Part shown: piece by piece, positions 12,231-22,767 of the stretch | Layout: every line of letters begins with the position of its first letter | Position numbering within the stretch: the stretch's first letter is position 1 | DNA from: Fistularia commersonii | Taxonomy: Eukaryota; Chordata; Actinopteri; Syngnathiformes; Fistulariidae | DNA: 64,000 nt | Assembly: GCA_037954325.1 (NCBI GenBank) | Contig: JBBMNZ010000021.1 | Location: 9,272,616-9,336,615, forward strand | Reading direction: 5' to 3' | The notes under the pieces: model-generated | Told to the model about the DNA's origin: nothing | Database searches by the model: none | The model's input: only the letters and a program-made list of their open reading frames with translations | Made by a program: the position numbers and the translations under genes

Positions 12231-12740
12231 TGTGTTCTCTGCTACAGTGAGACATGTAGATATTCCTCTTGCTGAGGCCTCCCATGCATGGCTTCCCTCT
12301 ATTCAAATGCAAATGACGCTGGCCAATTATGGCTCAGCATGCGGTTATGTCTGTGTTTGCAAGAGCACATTCCAAGACACATTGTGTCGGGGGAGATTTG
12401 AGTTAGTCAATGAAGCATCCCCCCTGGAAGTGCCAGCAGCAGATAAATTAGGAAATCAAGCCCACAAAAGCAAAATAAATCATAATATTGAAGCGCCACT
12501 GACCCATATTTGTTATTGTGGGTGCTTATTACCACCTATATTGAAGCAATTGTGAGAGCGGGTATTGCACAAGCTGTGGCTGCTTCATGGCTGGTCGCGC
12601 TTGCAGACGGCATCCCTTTTTGCATTCACATGGATGACAGTGGAATCAGTGTCGTTGCTTTGTAGCGGCTTCACACATATCAGCAATTACACCTACTTTA
12701 TGTTTTCACATTTAAGCAACAATAGAATTCTTAACTCTGC
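12231..12740. promoter_or_regulatory. Possible conserved regulatory element with octamer site
   Basis: A 500-bp stretch of complex, balanced sequence in an AT-rich setting. It holds a perfect POU octamer ATGCAAAT (12307-12314), in the string ATTCAAATGCAAATGAC, followed by CCAAT in GGCCAATTATGG (12321-12332), and a CATGCATG motif just upstream (12285-12292). The texture resembles deeply conserved vertebrate noncoding elements. Conservation cannot be tested from one sequence, so this is a hypothesis. Confidence 0.35.
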
Positions 12741-13285
12741 TACATTTGATTCAAAATCAGTCATCAGATCCCATGTGGGTAGAGATCTACGAATTGACTA
12801 ACATGTGGACTAGGTGACTCATCGTCATTATTATTGATACTGCATTCACGATGCACAACTTCTTCAGGATAATGTGTAGTTGCTACATACACATAATTTC
12901 ATTCGGCACTATGTTATCAGTCATTCTCTTTTTTTTCATTTTTTTTAAGATTGTTCACATTGTTGATGGCAATGAGTTGGCAACGAGTTCTTTACCAATA
13001 TACTTGCACAGTGCGTAAAACTTGTTCACCATCAAATTCTGCCAAAAAAGCAATGTTACTTCCATTAAAGTGTCATTCATTATGCTGCATGCTTGTTAAT
13101 GCTTTACACAGAGCATCTTTGATCTTGCTTTTGAAAAAAACAAAACAAAACAAAACCAACAAAAAAAAAAATGTTCACTTTGGTGAATGCGCCAAAGAGA
13201 ATTGCATACATTTAAGTTATCTTTTTTAAATGGCCAAAGTATTTCAATTTTGACAGAGTATCTGATGCTGTATTTCATCTGAGAG

Positions 13286-13288
<3 letters not shown>
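12741..13288. other. Unassigned noncoding sequence
   Basis: AT-rich; A-rich (CAAAA)n-like tract near 13133-13171. No gene recognised. Confidence 0.6.

Positions 13289-13319
<31 letters not shown>
13289..13319. repeat. Poly-T tract (31 T)
   Basis: The longest homopolymer in the window. No element body is recognised beside it. Confidence 0.96.
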
Positions 13320-15680
13320 CATTGCGACAATCTCAGAGCCAATTTACCACTAGCTTACCCTTAAAATGGTATTGGTTTTTATGGAGAATCGATTGTCAAA
13401 GATGGATTTTGGGATCTTGCAATAATACTGAGTCTGAAATGCACTGAGGTGAGTTCAGTCTACAAAGGGAATGGGTTAAAAAATGTGGAGACCTGAGTAT
13501 CTATTCAATAAGATAAAGTCTGTAACTCCCCAAACAACAAGAATCTAACCCTAGCCCAGCTCTTTATTTATTTTGGGACTATCCTAGTCTTCCCCTGTAA
13601 GCAAAGAGGAAAGTGCTGTGTCACCAGCCTACTATTCTAGGAAAATGATTTATGGTGAGTCTGGGCTTCTCCTCGATGCCACAACATGATGGATAGATGA
13701 GATTTCACATCATGTACGGGCCTTTTCCCTCTCACCCACTGAGGGCCTGGTCATCACCTGCCATTTTTCACCATCTACTTACTCTGACCCCTCCCAGGAA
13801 CTAACATCACCATATGTGAAGGACTTCAGGGACCAGCTTAAAACCATTAACCCTCTTGCTCGCTCCATGTTAACTTTTAACCCTGCTTCTCAAGTGTGAC
13901 ATTGGCAAACTTAATGACCAACAAAGCCCTAGTGCCAGAGATTTATTTTATTTATTTTTGTTGGGGTGCTCAAAATTCAAACAAAAAGAAAACAGTGAAA
14001 CAACACACATTAATGATGTACAAATGTACAAATACAATACAAATAAAAGTTATGGATAAAACATAATCAACAGAATCATATTTTAAAAGAACAATGCCAA
14101 GTGTTCAGTTTTCACAACTCCGTGTGAGAGAGAGTTTCAAATCCGTGTGTTGGAAACTGCAAAACAAAGTAATGCTTTTAATTTCAGTTGTCGCTACTCG
14201 CAACCCCTGAGCCCAAATGTACTAAAAACCCAGCTGCCAACAAAGACGATAGTTATTTTCAGATTTTCAGGTCGATAAGCTCCACTATCAAGTCTGTCAT
14301 GAGAGTGTTAGGAACAATTATATTAAATCTGACATCATTGCTAATTCCATTTCTCTTACTTATATTTTAAATGAAATGCCCTGTCTTCTCTGTTGTTCTC
14401 TACAACAGAGTTTCTACAGTTTCAAGTTCTTCCATTGAACTTGAAACTGATTCAAAAGTAAGTTTAAGTGGAATATCTTGTGATTACTTGTTGATCATTA
14501 AGGAAATAGTTCATTGGCACCACAAAGTAACCAATGCTGAAACCAATCTATTTTTTTCCTGAATGGTAACAGAAGCACCAGGAAATTAGGGATTGCTTTG
14601 AATGACCAGAAGTGGGACTGAACATAAAGACATCTTTATGAGGATATGATAACATTTTTGCTCTCTTGGCTTGATGGTCAATGTATGTACTAGTACTGTT
14701 TCATGATCCAGGTTATTAGTTCAAAAAACTTGTAAAGATTTTTCATTACAAAATGAAGCTGAATCTGCCCCAGTGTCACCAGCCTTTGGTACACCAACGC
14801 TTTAGACTACAGCACAACTTGAAGACTCACAATTGACTTTCATTGCGTTCACTTAGTCTGCAAATGAGAGCATTCATGAAGCACAAAGCCAGAGTGCAAA
14901 GTTTCCATCCAAGCATAAAAAGTGCATCTATGGAGAAATATTACACTAAACACTCCACTGATGCATAAATGTGCCTTTGCAAGATAACAGTACCCCGTTA
15001 AACTTTCAAGAGCAAGCTACTTAGCATCCATTCTGTTAATATGCTTGTGCAACTATTCATTTTGGAAGCCGCCTCATTGGTGCTTGCTGAATTTCCATTC
15101 AACATCAACGTCAAATCACAACACGGTACATGTGGTTTGACTACTAACAATAAATGCGAAGCTTGTATCCATGGCTAAACGATCCGGTCTGTTGAATAGG
15201 AAACCTCAATGTTATTTTTTTGGATCATCAAAATTTAACCTGCTTTTAAGATGGAGTATGAATAAAGTAAGTTCAATTTCTTGTGGATTGTAGCCAAACC
15301 TCAGGTAAGACATGTTGTACTCAGTTTTCACATTGACAAAAACGCAGCATCAGTGCAAGTTTTTTAATGCACATTTATGTACATTTCTCACAGCATTTCT
15401 TGCAGCATCTCACTCCGCGACAATGTCCTTAATATACAGTACTCCTTAAATGCAGAACCGAATATTCGTCAGGGAGTACTTGATTGAATTTTGGCCGCTG
15501 AAAGGATGATTCACTTTAGCAGACAGCTCTGCAAACTACCGTCAAAGGCAAGTCCACATATCTAAGGGAAGAAGAAATAAGAAAGAAAGCCCTTCATTTT
15601 GTCACATTCAGTTATCCATGCATCACAACATCAGTAACATTCGACTACTGCATTTAATCAGCCATGGATGAACCATGGGC
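13320..15680. other. Unassigned noncoding sequence
   Basis: Mixed composition. The part at about 13520-13930 is of higher complexity and could be an old retroelement fragment, but no protein motif survives to show it. No other feature recognised. Confidence 0.5.
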
Positions 15681-15860
15681 AGCGGGCAGCCACGTAACCG
15701 TGCCAAGTCAGCGGTTAGGGGTTCAGTGTTTTGCTCAAGAACACTTTGGCGGGTAAGGGGAAGCCTGGAAAATGAACAACTGAGGTCTGACAACTACTTA
15801 TGCCACTTGAGCTGTGGGGCTCACTGCCCCATAGCGCCATCTCATTATGTGATAATAAGA
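15681..15860 (+). repeat. SINE-like repeat fragment
   Basis: The strings GCGGTTAGGGGTTCAGTG, TTGCTCAAGAACACTTTGG and ACTGCCCCATAGCGCC follow the order of a common fish interspersed repeat (gene-less, short, often containing TTGCTCAAGGACACTT). Boundaries and family are not established. Confidence 0.45.
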
Positions 15861-16079
15861 TCGAGTCCCACCACCATGGATCGCAACTTCCACAATGACA
15901 GGGAATGTCTGGATTTTTTATTTCTTATTTAGTGATACAAAAGGGCAAAGGTGATTGTAACTGGGGGAGGAAGACAATAACAATGTTTTGAGACAATAAC
16001 TGTCAAAATCATTGATAGGTCACCTCTAACTTCAGGAAATACTTTTAAAATGCCATTTTCAAACAATAGCAAACCACCA

Positions 16080-16640
16080 AAGATGACTCATAGTCACAGA
16101 CACATGTCAGCTGCGCAGCCAAACAGCCAAGTCAGAGCCCCATTTTATTTTTCCAAGCATAGATAGAAAACATTTCCCATTCCCTCTTCTGCTAAACCGC
16201 CATCATACTTTGCAGCCTCTCCGTGGAGCCCTGGAAACACACACTCTATGTGGCTTGGCTAAAATCATGACAGGTTGAGGAGTTATCTCGCAGTTTGTGG
16301 ACTCACTCGGAGAGACCCCCCCCTAGGGGGCGACTTGTTGAGGAGGACTTTATTCATGACTCAGTTCATCTGTCACTGCCATGTATTCTTTTCTTTGCCT
16401 TTCTGTGACGCACGCGATGGGGGTCGTCAAGGAAACCGCTAACGTCTGCTATCTTTTCCTTTCACCCCATTAAAGCTTCATTGTAATCTCCGTCAATACT
16501 GGGTGGAAAGAGATCTCTTTGGCATTACAGTAAACTGCTGGCTGTTGCAATATTCATGGGCTAGGGTGTGTAGTGTAACAGGAAAACTATTGCTGTAAAT
16601 AGTAACTGGAGACCAAGGGCAGTAAGGATTGAATGGATTT
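16080..16640. promoter_or_regulatory. Possible regulatory element with CTCF-like site
   Basis: A complex, GC-richer stretch. At 16319-16334 it reads CCCCCTAGGGGGCGAC, close to the CTCF core (CCASYAGRKGGCRS), with two differences. TGACTCAT, an AP-1-type site, occurs near 16083-16090 and TGACTCAG near 16358. It shows no repeat structure or coding frame of note. Regulatory role is inferred from motif content and texture only. Confidence 0.3.
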
Positions 16641-17541
16641 GCATTTCATGAGACCTTCCTTCCTTTCTTTCCCTCTTTTTTTTATTTTGTTAAAGTATAA
16701 ACTTTAACATGATTATCAAAATGTTATCCCATTGTTTTGTTTTTTTCAAGCATCACACTGAATTTAAGAATTCACAGTTCATGTTCTCTGTATTTTATGT
16801 TTTCCCGCTGAACAATAAGCTTCAATAAAGCACCTTTTGATCAACTTTCAAGGTCAAGGTTATTATCCACATGTCATTTTTTATACTGAAAATTAGACAC
16901 CCAAACACTATTTTGTGTTTTCAGCGAAGGTCAGTCAAGCACTTATCAAGGTTGCTCTAATATTAAACATTGCCTTTATTAAGAGTCAATTATATGGGTC
17001 CTTGCCTTTATTCATATATTCAGTTACAACCAGTGAATGAATTAAAAAAGCCTTTTCAGAGTAAATATTCTGAAGTTAATTGAAATGAAGTGTATGTGAA
17101 AATTATTTGACAGTAATTCACTAACATAGTGAGGACAATTAGGATTGACATCACATATGGAAAGTTGCTGAATGATATTCAGTTTTATTCCTTTACATTC
17201 CAACAAAATAATCCCTCCTGACTCAATGCATGTGTTAAGGCTAAGATATGCATAAAATACCAACCTATTTTGACTTTTTGCATCTCCTTCTCAGTTCGCT
17301 TTGGATAGTTAGCCTTTGAGGACTGCGTCTGAGACTTGGAGTATCACTTTGAGCCAGGCAAATTGTTGGATCATTTGTGCATTTTAATATTTGAACTTGT
17401 AACCGTCACAGTCTTTCCACAGCGCTCATACTTTACCATGAGCACCTTAAATTCAACATGTGATCCGTTCAAGGTGACATCAGTTCGCAACACCATTCAC
17501 CATTTTCTTCTTCTCCATGATGGTCACTCTGTTACCATGAC
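16641..17541. other. Unassigned noncoding sequence
   Basis: AT-rich sequence without recognised genes or repeats. Confidence 0.55.
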
Positions 17542-17862
17542 GGGCCAAAATTCACCTTCAAACTGTCCAATGACTGCAGCTTTTACATGCATGTCTGCAC
17601 ATATAAGAGCAGCCTGTAGGGGAGAGAGTCCCTGAGCTCCTATGATTCTCTGACACGTGTGAACGATGTGTACCCGAGTGCTGAAGCTGCAATAGATGGA
17701 CACTGAGCATTGTTGCAAAATTACCTCAGCTGTTACAATATAGCTTTGATATTGCAGTTTGTTTGATGTGGTGCCCTCAGGGGTTCGGACTGTATTTAGC
17801 CTCCAAGAGGGTTGAAAAATCTCCAGCTCTACATCTAACCAGACAAAGTGGCCTGGAACAGT
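17542..17862 (+). repeat. Unclassified dispersed repeat, copy 1
   Basis: This stretch aligns by eye over about 300 bp with 19540-19846 in the same orientation. Shared landmarks include the ACATGCATGT/GCATGCATGT step, TGTCTGCACATAT versus TGTTTGCACATAT, GTCCCTG-GCTCC, GAAGCTGCAA, TTTGATGTGGTGCCC and TCTCCAGCTCTAC. Divergence is considerable, with several indels. A 131-codon minus-strand frame covers this copy, but the equivalent frame is broken in copy 2, so I do not treat it as coding. The family is not recognised. Confidence 0.65.
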
Positions 17863-19221
17863 GTGATCTCTGTCTCGTGGGCAAACACAAGAGCATAAAG
17901 CTGCCAAATGCTGTGGCAAAATTAAAATCTACTGGGTTCATGCTGCAAACCGAGCTTTTGAATGAGATTTGTTGAATACTGCCTCAGCTGTAGACTATCA
18001 TTCTACCAATATTGGCCTTCTTATCCCCTTTACAATTAGTATTTTAAAGGTCAGGGAGCAGGAAAGTACAACCCCATAGATCTTTTAAGTGATTGTTTTC
18101 AGTGCGTTGTCTGAGTGACAAATATTATAGCTGGAGGTGAAAAGTGCTTTTCTTTGGTTGGAAAGGTTGCATCCTTTGTCTGCACAGAATGCTTTTGTAT
18201 CTTTTGATTTCAACAGCGGGTCAATGATGAGCATTAACTCTAGTGGGTTTTTGCCAAGCAATTAGGTACCAGCGTTTGTCTTTTACAAGGCTCACCATAT
18301 GGATTTTATTGATCGTGAGGAGGCTTAACAGAACACTTTAAGACTCACATAAACATTTACTGTAACAATGTACCTAATGCAGTGCCATAAATCTAAATTT
18401 GTCTTTAGTGTTTCTGCAGATATTTCTGACGATGCAGCTCATCTTGATTTTTATTTCTTCTGGAAGTGTTTCGGGAGCTATGATTGCTCCAGACATCTTG
18501 CAACTTGCTCCTAAAAGGACTGATGCGTGTTTGAAGGCACTCCGAACAGCTGAGATTCATCCCATGATAAGACATGTATCAAAGATAAAGATTTACTGCA
18601 TCTGGTAATGACCACAATTAAGGATTTGTAATTATACTTGGGTCATAGTAAAACATTAATTCCAATGGAATTTCTTTCCTTTTCTTCTATTTTTCTTTAA
18701 TTACTCTGTGTCTCATGGCTTGTAAATGTGGAAGGTCGCAGCTGCCGCTGACTAACAAGCTTTTGAGTTTCATCCTTCTGTGGAAACTTCAAGGTCAAAG
18801 GCTTTGTTTTTGCAGGATGAGTTTGAGCTTGTGGCAGCGAGATGCTATGGACCGTATCTTATTGTACACTTTCTCTTTTAACTACATGGGTCTCATTTAG
18901 ATGGCTCTGTTAAAGCCTGCGGAGACATTGCTTTCCATTGAAGTGTGGAAATGGATAAGCCTGAGCAACACAGTCATATACATGGGAAATGCATAGTGTG
19001 TGTATATATACTGTATACACACGCACACACACAAAGATATTTATATATGTATATGCACATATACATACATATTGTAGCAAGTCACGAATGTTGGGGTTTA
19101 TGTTGATGCTTGTTTTCTGTGTGCTTTTGGGATTTCTGGGAATTTTGTAGGTTTGGTTTGGGGTGCAAGGAATTCTGGGGTTTTATATATGTGTGTGTAT
19201 ATATGTATCCGTGTATATATG
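17863..19221. other. Unassigned noncoding sequence
   Basis: No gene recognised. A TG/TA/CA-rich microsatellite-like stretch lies near 18995-19075. Confidence 0.55.
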
Positions 19222-19250
19222 ATAGCGAATACTTTTGGCCATATAGTGTA
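19222..19250 (-). mobile_element. Solo end of a Tc1-like element
   Basis: Reads GCGAATACTTTTGGCCATAT followed by AGTGTA, the inverted version of the terminus that starts at 19264. Only the last part of the terminus is present; to its left is unrelated sequence. Confidence 0.65.
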
Positions 19251-19291
19251 ATATATGCATATATTACACTATATGGCCAAAAGCATTCGCT
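19224..19291. repeat. 68-bp near-perfect palindrome of two Tc1-like ends
   Basis: Two 34-bp arms meet with no spacer at 19257/19258. They pair throughout except for one mismatch (A19231 against C19284). Each arm is a Tc1-like terminus, so two element ends face away from each other across ATATATGCATATAT. Confidence 0.93.
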
Positions 19292-19420
19292 CACCTGCCT
19301 TGACTCGCAAATGAACTTAAGTGACATCCCATTCCAAATCCGTAGGGTTCATTATGATGTCGGTCAACCCTTTGCAGCTATAACAGCTTCAACTCATCTG
19401 GGAATCAAAGTTTTGACTAG
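19264..19420 (-). mobile_element. Truncated Tc1-like element, one end only
   Basis: Begins with TACACTATATGGCCAAAAG and continues with TTCGCTCACCTGCCTTGAC, CAACCCTTTGCAGCTATAAC and AGCTTCAACTCATCTGGGAA, the same order as at 5497-5605. Similarity ends near 19420, well before any catalytic motif. This copy keeps the original CTCACCTGCC where the 5.5-kb copy has CTCAGCTGCC. Confidence 0.8.
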
Positions 19421-19539
19421 ATTAGATGGCTATACACATTTCATATAATGCTAAATCACTTGCAAATTATAATTAGGTGCATTACTTTTTCAGCCGTGTA
19501 AACCTTTTAGGATTCTCTTTAAGCTAAGTCAGGCAATTT

Positions 19540-19846
19540 TGGCCTCAAAATTTTGCCCTACAGTCATCACAAATTTCCGCATGCATGTTTGCACATATCA
19601 TGGTGAAAAAGTCCCTGTGCTCCCAGGATTCTTTGCCGTGTCTAGAGGATGTATACCTGGGCACTGAAGCTGCAAATGATGGGAATTGCGAATTGTTGCA
19701 AAATCATCACAGCTGTTCCCGTATATTGCTGTGATAATACAGTTCATTTGATGTGGTGCCCTTCAGGCTGTGACTACATTTATTCTTCAAGAGGGCTGAA
19801 AAGTCTCCAGCTCTACCTTCAACAGAGAATTGCCCTGAAAAAGCAC
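19540..19846 (+). repeat. Unclassified dispersed repeat, copy 2
   Basis: The second copy of the repeat at 17542-17862, in the same orientation and about 2 kb away. It follows directly after the Tc1-like fragment and a short unassigned spacer. No target duplication or terminal repeats are visible. Confidence 0.65.
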
Positions 19847-20666
19847 AGAGAGAGATCCCACTGGATGAATTTCATGCTTGCAAGAAGACTGAAATGGACA
19901 ATTGGCGACATTTTTGCTTTTTCCATCTGCGACCCCACAGAAACTCATGTAACCTAAATGAAGTAATAATTTCAATCCAGGCCATCATTGGTTTCTAAAC
20001 TACAGATTTAAACTGGACATCCGAAAAGAACAAAAAAAATGAATGATGTCACATGAGATATGATTATCATTATTTGGTGGTCGCAGTCTAAATATTACTA
20101 TTGACTAAAACATTTTCATTTAAATGGTAATATAAAACAGTCATATTGGGTGTGCGTCTGTGTGTCGTCAGCTGAGCTGTAAATGACCTCAGAAAAAGTC
20201 ATGATTGACCATTAAACCCAGTTTCTGGCTGGATCATTACCCTCGCATGACACATGACCTCACAAAAAGCAGAAGACAGCAACCATCAATATTTGTTGTA
20301 AGTAATCTGAAAAGGATAATTGGATATTGTGGTAGGAATGAACTTATTAAGTCACCATTATTAGTGTTTGACCCTTATTTTTGATCCAGCAAATTATTTC
20401 AGTGTGATTCACTTCAAAGCTCGTAGAAGTTAACTCCTGGACAGGGTCTGACTAGTGTTGAGGGAGGGCAGTACAAGTCAGTGTTCTGATGCTGAAGTCA
20501 GTTACTTAAAAATAAGTTCTGTACGAGGATTAAATACACCGATGCAGTGTAGAACTGTTTCTTTACTCATATTCACTTGCTCCTGAAATATTCAGGCAGG
20601 AGCCTAACCCAGCAATGATTGGCCAGCATACTGTCCCACATGAAATATGTTATCTATAAATCATTA
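19847..20666. other. Unassigned noncoding sequence
   Basis: AT-rich, no recognised features. Confidence 0.55.
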
Positions 20667-20880
20667 AGGCTAGCATGGTGGTGCAGTGGTTAAGGCTTCT
20701 GTCTCACAGCAAGAAGGTCCCTAGTTCCTTTCCAGCAGGGGGCCTTTCTGTGTGCAGCTTGCGCATTCTCGTCTGTGTGTGTTTTCTTTAGATTATCTGG
20801 TTTCCCCAAACACTCCAAAAGCATGCATTAGGATAATTGGGTTCATGGCTGTGAGATCAAACCTATAACGTAGATGAGTT
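20667..20880 (+). repeat. SINE-like repeat, 5' portion
   Basis: Contains AGCATGGTGGTGCAGTGGTT, CTGTCTCACAGCAAGAAGGT, a GTTCCTTTCC box-B-like element, GGGCCTTTCTGTGTGCAG and GCATGCATTAGGATAATTGG. This is the 5' half of a very common fish interspersed repeat with a tRNA-like head. The 3' half of what looks like the same family is found separately at 27240-27475. Confidence 0.65.
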
Positions 20881-21252
20881 GTCAGCTGAGGAAAAAAATA
20901 AGATTGCTTCTTAAACTACTGTATATTTGTTGCTTCGGGGTATGGCATGACCCCTTCTCTAATAGAGAAGGGTTCATTGTTCAAATTTATTTTTAAGTGA
21001 TTGGTTGTTTATGAGAAGTGGTGGATTTGATGAGATGAGCAATGCAGGGGGGTATTAATTTGCTCATGTCATTCTTTACACACATTTGCTTGTGTCTTTA
21101 AAAACAAATAGCAATGTGACATTGACTATTTGCCACATCATTAAATCAAAGCTCAACCACAATCCATCCTCTGTCATCTTGAACATCATTACACAATTAC
21201 TCCTACTGCTTCCTGCCAAGTGATTTTCTTTGGGAGTCATGTAGTCCTCTTA
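20881..21252. other. Unassigned noncoding sequence
   Basis: No recognised features. Confidence 0.55.
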
Positions 21253-21386
21253 CTTCTTCTTCTTCTCCTTTCGGCTTTTCCCTTCAGGGATCGCCACAGT
21301 AAATCAACCCTCTCCTTTTAACCCTATTCTCTGTATCCTCCTCTCTCACACCAACTACCTTCAAATTGTAACTGTTTCTAGGCCAT

Positions 21387-21837
21387 GGATGGACTAGAAA
21401 CTGTTACAATGACCAAAATGGACTAGAAACTGTTACAATGACCAAAAGACAGCAGGCAGAACTAGAGGTTGCAGAGATGAAGATGTTGAGGGTCTCTTTG
21501 GGAGTGACCAGGATGGAGAGGATCAGGAATGAGTCTATCAGAGGGACGGCACATGTCCGATGTTTTGGAGAGAAGGTCAGAGAAGCCAGACTGAGATGGT
21601 TCGGTCATGTACAGAGAAGAGATAGTGAATATATTGGTAGACGGATGCTGGAATTGGAGCTGCCAGGCAAGAGGTCTCGAGGAAGACCAAAGAGAAGATT
21701 TATGGATGTAGTGAGAGAGGATATGAAGGTAGTTGGTGTGAGAGAGGAAGATACAGAGAATAGGGTTAGATGGAGAAAGTTGACTCGCTGTGGCGACCCC
21801 TAACGGGAAAAGCCGAAAGAAGAAGAAGAAGAAGAAG
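21387..21837 (+). mobile_element. Nested 5'-truncated RTE copy with target duplication
   Basis: A plus-strand 3' fragment of the same RTE family, ending in GCGACCCCTAACGGGAAAAG and a (GAA)n tail. It sits in the minus-strand copy and is flanked by a 17-bp direct repeat AACTGTTTCTAGGCCAT (21370-21386 and 21838-21854; the first AA could also be tail), as expected for target-primed insertion. Its 5' end has an exact 29-bp tandem duplication (21389-21417 and 21418-21446). The host's target sequence is nearly the reverse complement of the insert's first bases, so the junction is also a palindrome. Confidence 0.88.
21438..21803 (+). pseudogene. RTE ORF, C-terminal fragment
   Basis: A 121-codon frame that matches the C-terminal end of the RTE protein: VAEMKMLRVSLGVTRMERIR, RWFGHVQRRDSEYIGRRMLE, then the basic GKRSRGRPKRRF and the terminal RWRKLTRCGDP before the natural stop. 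It lacks the endonuclease and RT. It is useful because it shows the natural C-terminus, including about 40 residues that the 977-codon copy loses. The 5' truncation happened at insertion. Confidence 0.85.
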
Positions 21838-21854
21838 AACTGTTTCTAGGCCAT

Positions 21855-22708
21855 ACAGGAATCGCTGGTCTCACCACTGTCTTGTACACCTTTCCTTTCA
21901 TTCTGGCCGATAATCTTCTATCACACAGCACCCCTGACACTTTTCTCCACCTGTTCCAATCTCTTTGAACCTGTCTCTTCACCTCTTTTTCACTCTCTCT
22001 GCTGATCTGGACTGTTGACCCCAAGTCCCAGCAATCCCTCAACTTCTTGATCTCCACTCCCTGTAGCCTCACCATTCCCTGTACCCTAACCATTCCACCA
22101 CTTCTACCTGTCTCCCTGATAACATTTGCTATTGTTGTCCTGGCATCTGGAAGCTCACCCTGACCCTCCAGAGACTTTCTCAACTCCTCGCTGAAAACCA
22201 TACAACACTTCTCCTTTTTCAGCTTCCACCATTTTCTCCTCTGCGCTGCCTTCATCCGCTTGATCTTCCTTGTCACCAGAGTCATCCTACAAACCACCAT
22301 CCTATGCTGTCTGGCTACACTCTCACCTACAACTACTTTGCAGTCACTAATCTCTTTCGGGTTACCTTGTCTATACAAGATGTAGTCTACCTGTGTGCTC
22401 CTGCCTCTGCTCTCATAAGTTACTCTATTTGCCTGTATTTTCTTGAAGAAAGTGATCATTATAGCCATTTCCATCCCTTTTGCAAAGTGTACTACCATCT
22501 GTCCCCTCTGTGTTCCTATCCTGTATACCACTTCTTCATCCCCTCTATTGCCTGCACCAACATGTCCATTAAAGTCTGTAGCAATTACCACTCTCTCATC
22601 TCTGGGGATATTCTGCATCCCTTCATCCAACTCATTCCAAAACTTCTCCTTCTCCTCTATCTCATAGCCCACCTGCAGGGCATAGCCACTAACAACATTG
22701 AGGATCAC
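21855..22708 (-). pseudogene. RTE ORF remnant: endonuclease part fused to C-terminus, no RT
   Basis: The frame starts within the endonuclease (ILNVVSGYALQV, then VVIATDFNGHVGAGNRGDE, STQVDYILYRQGN and SVARQHRMVVCRMTLVTRK) and then jumps from VIRETGR to MVRLQGVEIKKL and WRKVSGVLCDRRLSARMKGK. Everything between, including the DLEKAYD and FADD catalytic motifs of the RT, is missing. GADFNG of the full copy reads ATDFNG here. The first endonuclease motif is lost by 5' truncation. The frame remains open because the deletion kept phase. On the left it runs on into the nested insert, giving a meaningless Ser repeat from the (GAA)n tail read in antisense. Confidence 0.85.
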
Positions 22709-22767
22709 ACCTTCAATTTCCAGTTTCAGACTCAGAAGTCTATCTTACATTCATTTCACCGTCTTGA

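Larger units (their letters stand above)
21253..22767 (-). mobile_element. Internally deleted RTE-type LINE (host of a nested copy)
   Basis: The minus-strand element starts at its 3' tail of CTT repeats (21253) and its 3' end follows in order (GGCTTTTCCCTTCAGG, GATCGCCACAG). Compared with the full-length copy at 32-35 kb it lacks about 280 bp between CTACCTTCA and ATTGTAAC, and a much larger block covering the linker and the whole RT, because the frame passes from the VIRETGR motif directly to the GVEIKKL region. It is also 5'-truncated near 22767, within the endonuclease. A plus-strand copy (21387-21837) is inserted in it and duplicated 17 bp of it. It cannot code for either full enzyme. Confidence 0.9.

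Noticed and set aside
12106..12555. Plus-strand frame of 149 codons
   Set aside because: It starts in pyrimidine-rich DNA and has no recognisable protein features; splice-like flanks that would make it an exon were not found.
17524..17919. Minus-strand frame of 131 codons as a gene
   Set aside because: It overlaps a dispersed repeat, and the matching stretch in the second copy has a stop in the same reading.
21253..22767. Twin-priming inversion as the explanation for the two RTE orientations
   Set aside because: In twin priming the tail lies at the outer end of the insertion. Here a (GAA)n tail is in the middle and a 17-bp direct repeat flanks the plus-strand part, so a nested insertion fits better.
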